Assembly (NCBI GenBank): GCA_020162035.1
Contig: JAIUNM010000016.1
Span: 1 to 64,000, forward strand
Reading direction: 5' to 3'
Length of the DNA stretch: 64,000 bases
From: Bacteroidota bacterium
Lineage (GTDB): Bacteria > Bacteroidota > Bacteroidia > B-17B0 > Aurantibacillaceae
Shown here: one piece after another, positions 62,859-64,000 of the stretch
Layout: each line of letters opens with the position of its first letter
How positions within the stretch are numbered: the stretch's first letter is position 1
Program-made: the position numbers and the translations under genes
Notes under the pieces: generated by a model
What the model saw: only the letters and a program-made list of their open reading frames with translations
What the model was told of the DNA's origin: nothing
The model's database searches: none

Positions 62859-64000
62859 TTATTTAACTCTAGCCTTAACATATTGATGCGGTTCGTATTT
62901 ACTTCTTCCTAAATCATGATCTCCTCTGTAACGCGGACCACCAACTTTAGATGTGCGTTTAAACCTTAATTTTTTAACATCTCCACCTTTAGCAGCAACA
63001 GCTTCTTTTATTTTAGTTTGTAAATTTTTAGCACGTGTACTTGCTAACTGTTTGTTGTTTTTAAACGACCTAGTTGGCACAAATGAAGCACTAGATTTTA
63101 TAGACACATAAACGCTTCTCTTTTTGTTTGATAATTCAATTATTTTATCAATAAACGTATTCCATTGCTCTTCTGTTTCGTCGTTTAAGTTTTTATTATA
63201 CTTAAAAAAGTATTCGTATCTGGTAGCTGGTAAATTTCCTGTACTTGTACCAGCAACTTGTTCTGCGCCTAAGTAAAGTGTTTTTAAAATTGCTTTTTTA
63301 GTAGCTTTTACTGGCGATGTAAACGCTAATAAATCGCTTGCATTACTGCCATCAGATGCATTTAATTTATATTTTGTATTTAAGGCTACAGTAACATCTT
63401 TTACAAAACCATTTTCATCAGTTGTATAATTAGTTCTTGCTCCATCATTATCTTCTAAAACAACATTAGCATTAGGAATAATTTTACCTGTTTTCCTGTC
63501 TTTTACTACAACATCTAACATTTGTTCGCCAGCAACTGTAGCAGGTTTACCTTCCATGTAAATAATTTGATTAAATACTTTTGGAGCTTTTACTCCTATA
63601 GTAGATAAATTTGCAATTACAGATTTTTTACCATCTTTTTCAGCAAACACAGTGTATTTTTTCTCAGGTTCTAATGCAATATTATCATATTTCCCATTTG
63701 ATCCAGATTTTAAAGCTTGTGTATTTCCTCCAACCTCTTGTACCGAAATTTCAGCATCTGCAATTGGCGATTTTTGTTTTGAATTATTAAGTACTATAGT
63801 GTTTAAAACAATATTTTTCTTTTTAGCCGAAACTTTACCCAATAATTTAACTGGTTCTAGATTAACTTCTCGTTTAATTTCATTATAAGTTAAATCGTTT
63901 GTAACAAAAACATCTTCGTTATAAAACTCTTCGCCTTGCGGTGCTTGGTAGCTAAAGTTATACTCTTTCCCTGGAGGTAAAATTGTAGAAAACACACCAT
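62859..64000 (-). CDS. OmpA-like protein, C-terminal part (start beyond window)
   Basis: The frame is open past the right edge; the visible 380 residues continue with no start codon needed. Segments: PPGKEYNFSYQAPQGEEFY, carboxypeptidase-like beta-sandwiches (IADAEISVQEVGGN, VVLEDNDGARTNYTTDENGF), then an OmpA-like region (about the last 130 residues: YVSIKSSASFVPTRSF, LASTRAKNLQTKIKEAV). The last domain deviates from the usual GHTDxxG and ends with a basic HQYVKARVK. Periplasmic or outer-membrane PD40/OmpA-type architecture is likely, as in PG-binding partners of the T9SS. Confidence 0.75.
   Translation of the reverse strand, partial: GVFSTILPPGKEYNFSYQAPQGEEFYNEDVFVTNDLTYNEIKREVNLEPVKLLGKVSAKKKNIVLNTIVLNNSKQKSPIADAEISVQEVGGNTQALKSGSNGKYDNIALEPEKKYTVFAEKDGKKSVIANLSTIGVKAPKVFNQIIYMEGKPATVAGEQMLDVVVKDRKTGKIIPNANVVLEDNDGARTNYTTDENGFVKDVTVALNTKYKLNASDGSNASDLLAFTSPVKATKKAILKTLYLGAEQVAGTSTGNLPATRYEYFFKYNKNLNDETEEQWNTFIDKIIELSNKKRSVYVSIKSSASFVPTRSFKNNKQLASTRAKNLQTKIKEAVAAKGGDVKKLRFKRTSKVGGPRYRGDHDLGRSKYEPHQYVKARVK

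Overview
The window is a piece of a low-GC Bacteroidota chromosome. The sequence evidence is: C-terminal type IX secretion sorting domains of both type A (57095-60184) and type B (52992-53978), a BatA-type membrane protein, a SpoIIE phosphatase and a SiaC-like (DUF1987) protein, a DUF6702/HupE pair, lipoproteins in place of many periplasmic proteins, almost no Shine-Dalgarno sequences, and promoters of the TTTG-N19-TAnnTTTG kind (a perfect example precedes the single tRNA gene). The class within Bacteroidota is not resolved. Most of the window is chromosomal housekeeping and envelope biology. One obvious accessory island lies at about 11.0-15.0 kb.

Layout. 1-1.9 kb: 3' portion of a very large secreted repeat protein. 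2-6.5 kb: cinA, a DUF4197 protein, rsmG, an ECF sigma factor and a family 2 glycosyltransferase. 6.5-11 kb: a HAD phosphatase gene broken by one in-frame stop, tgt, an LptF/LptG permease and a GT22-like membrane glycosyltransferase. 11-15 kb: accessory island with a GC-rich palindrome, a lipoprotein gene followed by an attC-like sequence, and a 119-bp perfect direct repeat enclosing a frameshifted XRE regulator and a divergent four-gene secreted-protein operon. 15-20.8 kb: a lipoprotein, two amidohydrolase genes (three domains, only one with an intact metal motif) and folD. 20.9-21.8 kb: tRNA-Arg(CCT) and an ATP-site-dead DnaA/Hda-like protein. 22-34.8 kb: SpoIIE-TPR phosphatase, a VPS10/BNR propeller protein, DUF6702 plus HupE, BatA-like protein, dihydroorotase homologue without its HxH motif, SiaC-like protein, DegP-type protease. 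34.9-40.4 kb: a tightly packed operon with dapF, a GNAT, a heptaheme cytochrome c lipoprotein and mltG. 40.4-43.5 kb: ECF sigma factor, membrane protein and FGE-like protein. 43.8-53 kb: envelope lipid and LPS genes (ArnT/PMT-like transferase, PAP2, mazG, waaA, PagL-like deacylase, cdsA). 53-64 kb: a propeller histidine kinase plus T9SS protein (both with apparently non-AUG starts), a T9SS adhesin-like protein, an HWE kinase with its LytTR regulator, and the C-terminal part of an OmpA-like protein.

How it fits together. The envelope genes (waaA, PAP2, GT39, PagL-like, LptF/G, cdsA, mltG, dapF) supply lipid A/LPS and peptidoglycan metabolism. The regulators (two ECF sigma factors, two sensor kinases, LytTR, SpoIIE/SiaC) are typical surface and stress signalling of this phylum. 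The strongest candidates for something undescribed are the repeat-bounded XRE/CxNPGFxxCxP/propeller-like/thioredoxin-like island, the degenerate DnaA-like protein, a conserved upstream element shared by the T9SS adhesin and the adjacent kinase, and a precisely 21-bp-phased triple repeat upstream of an ECF sigma gene.
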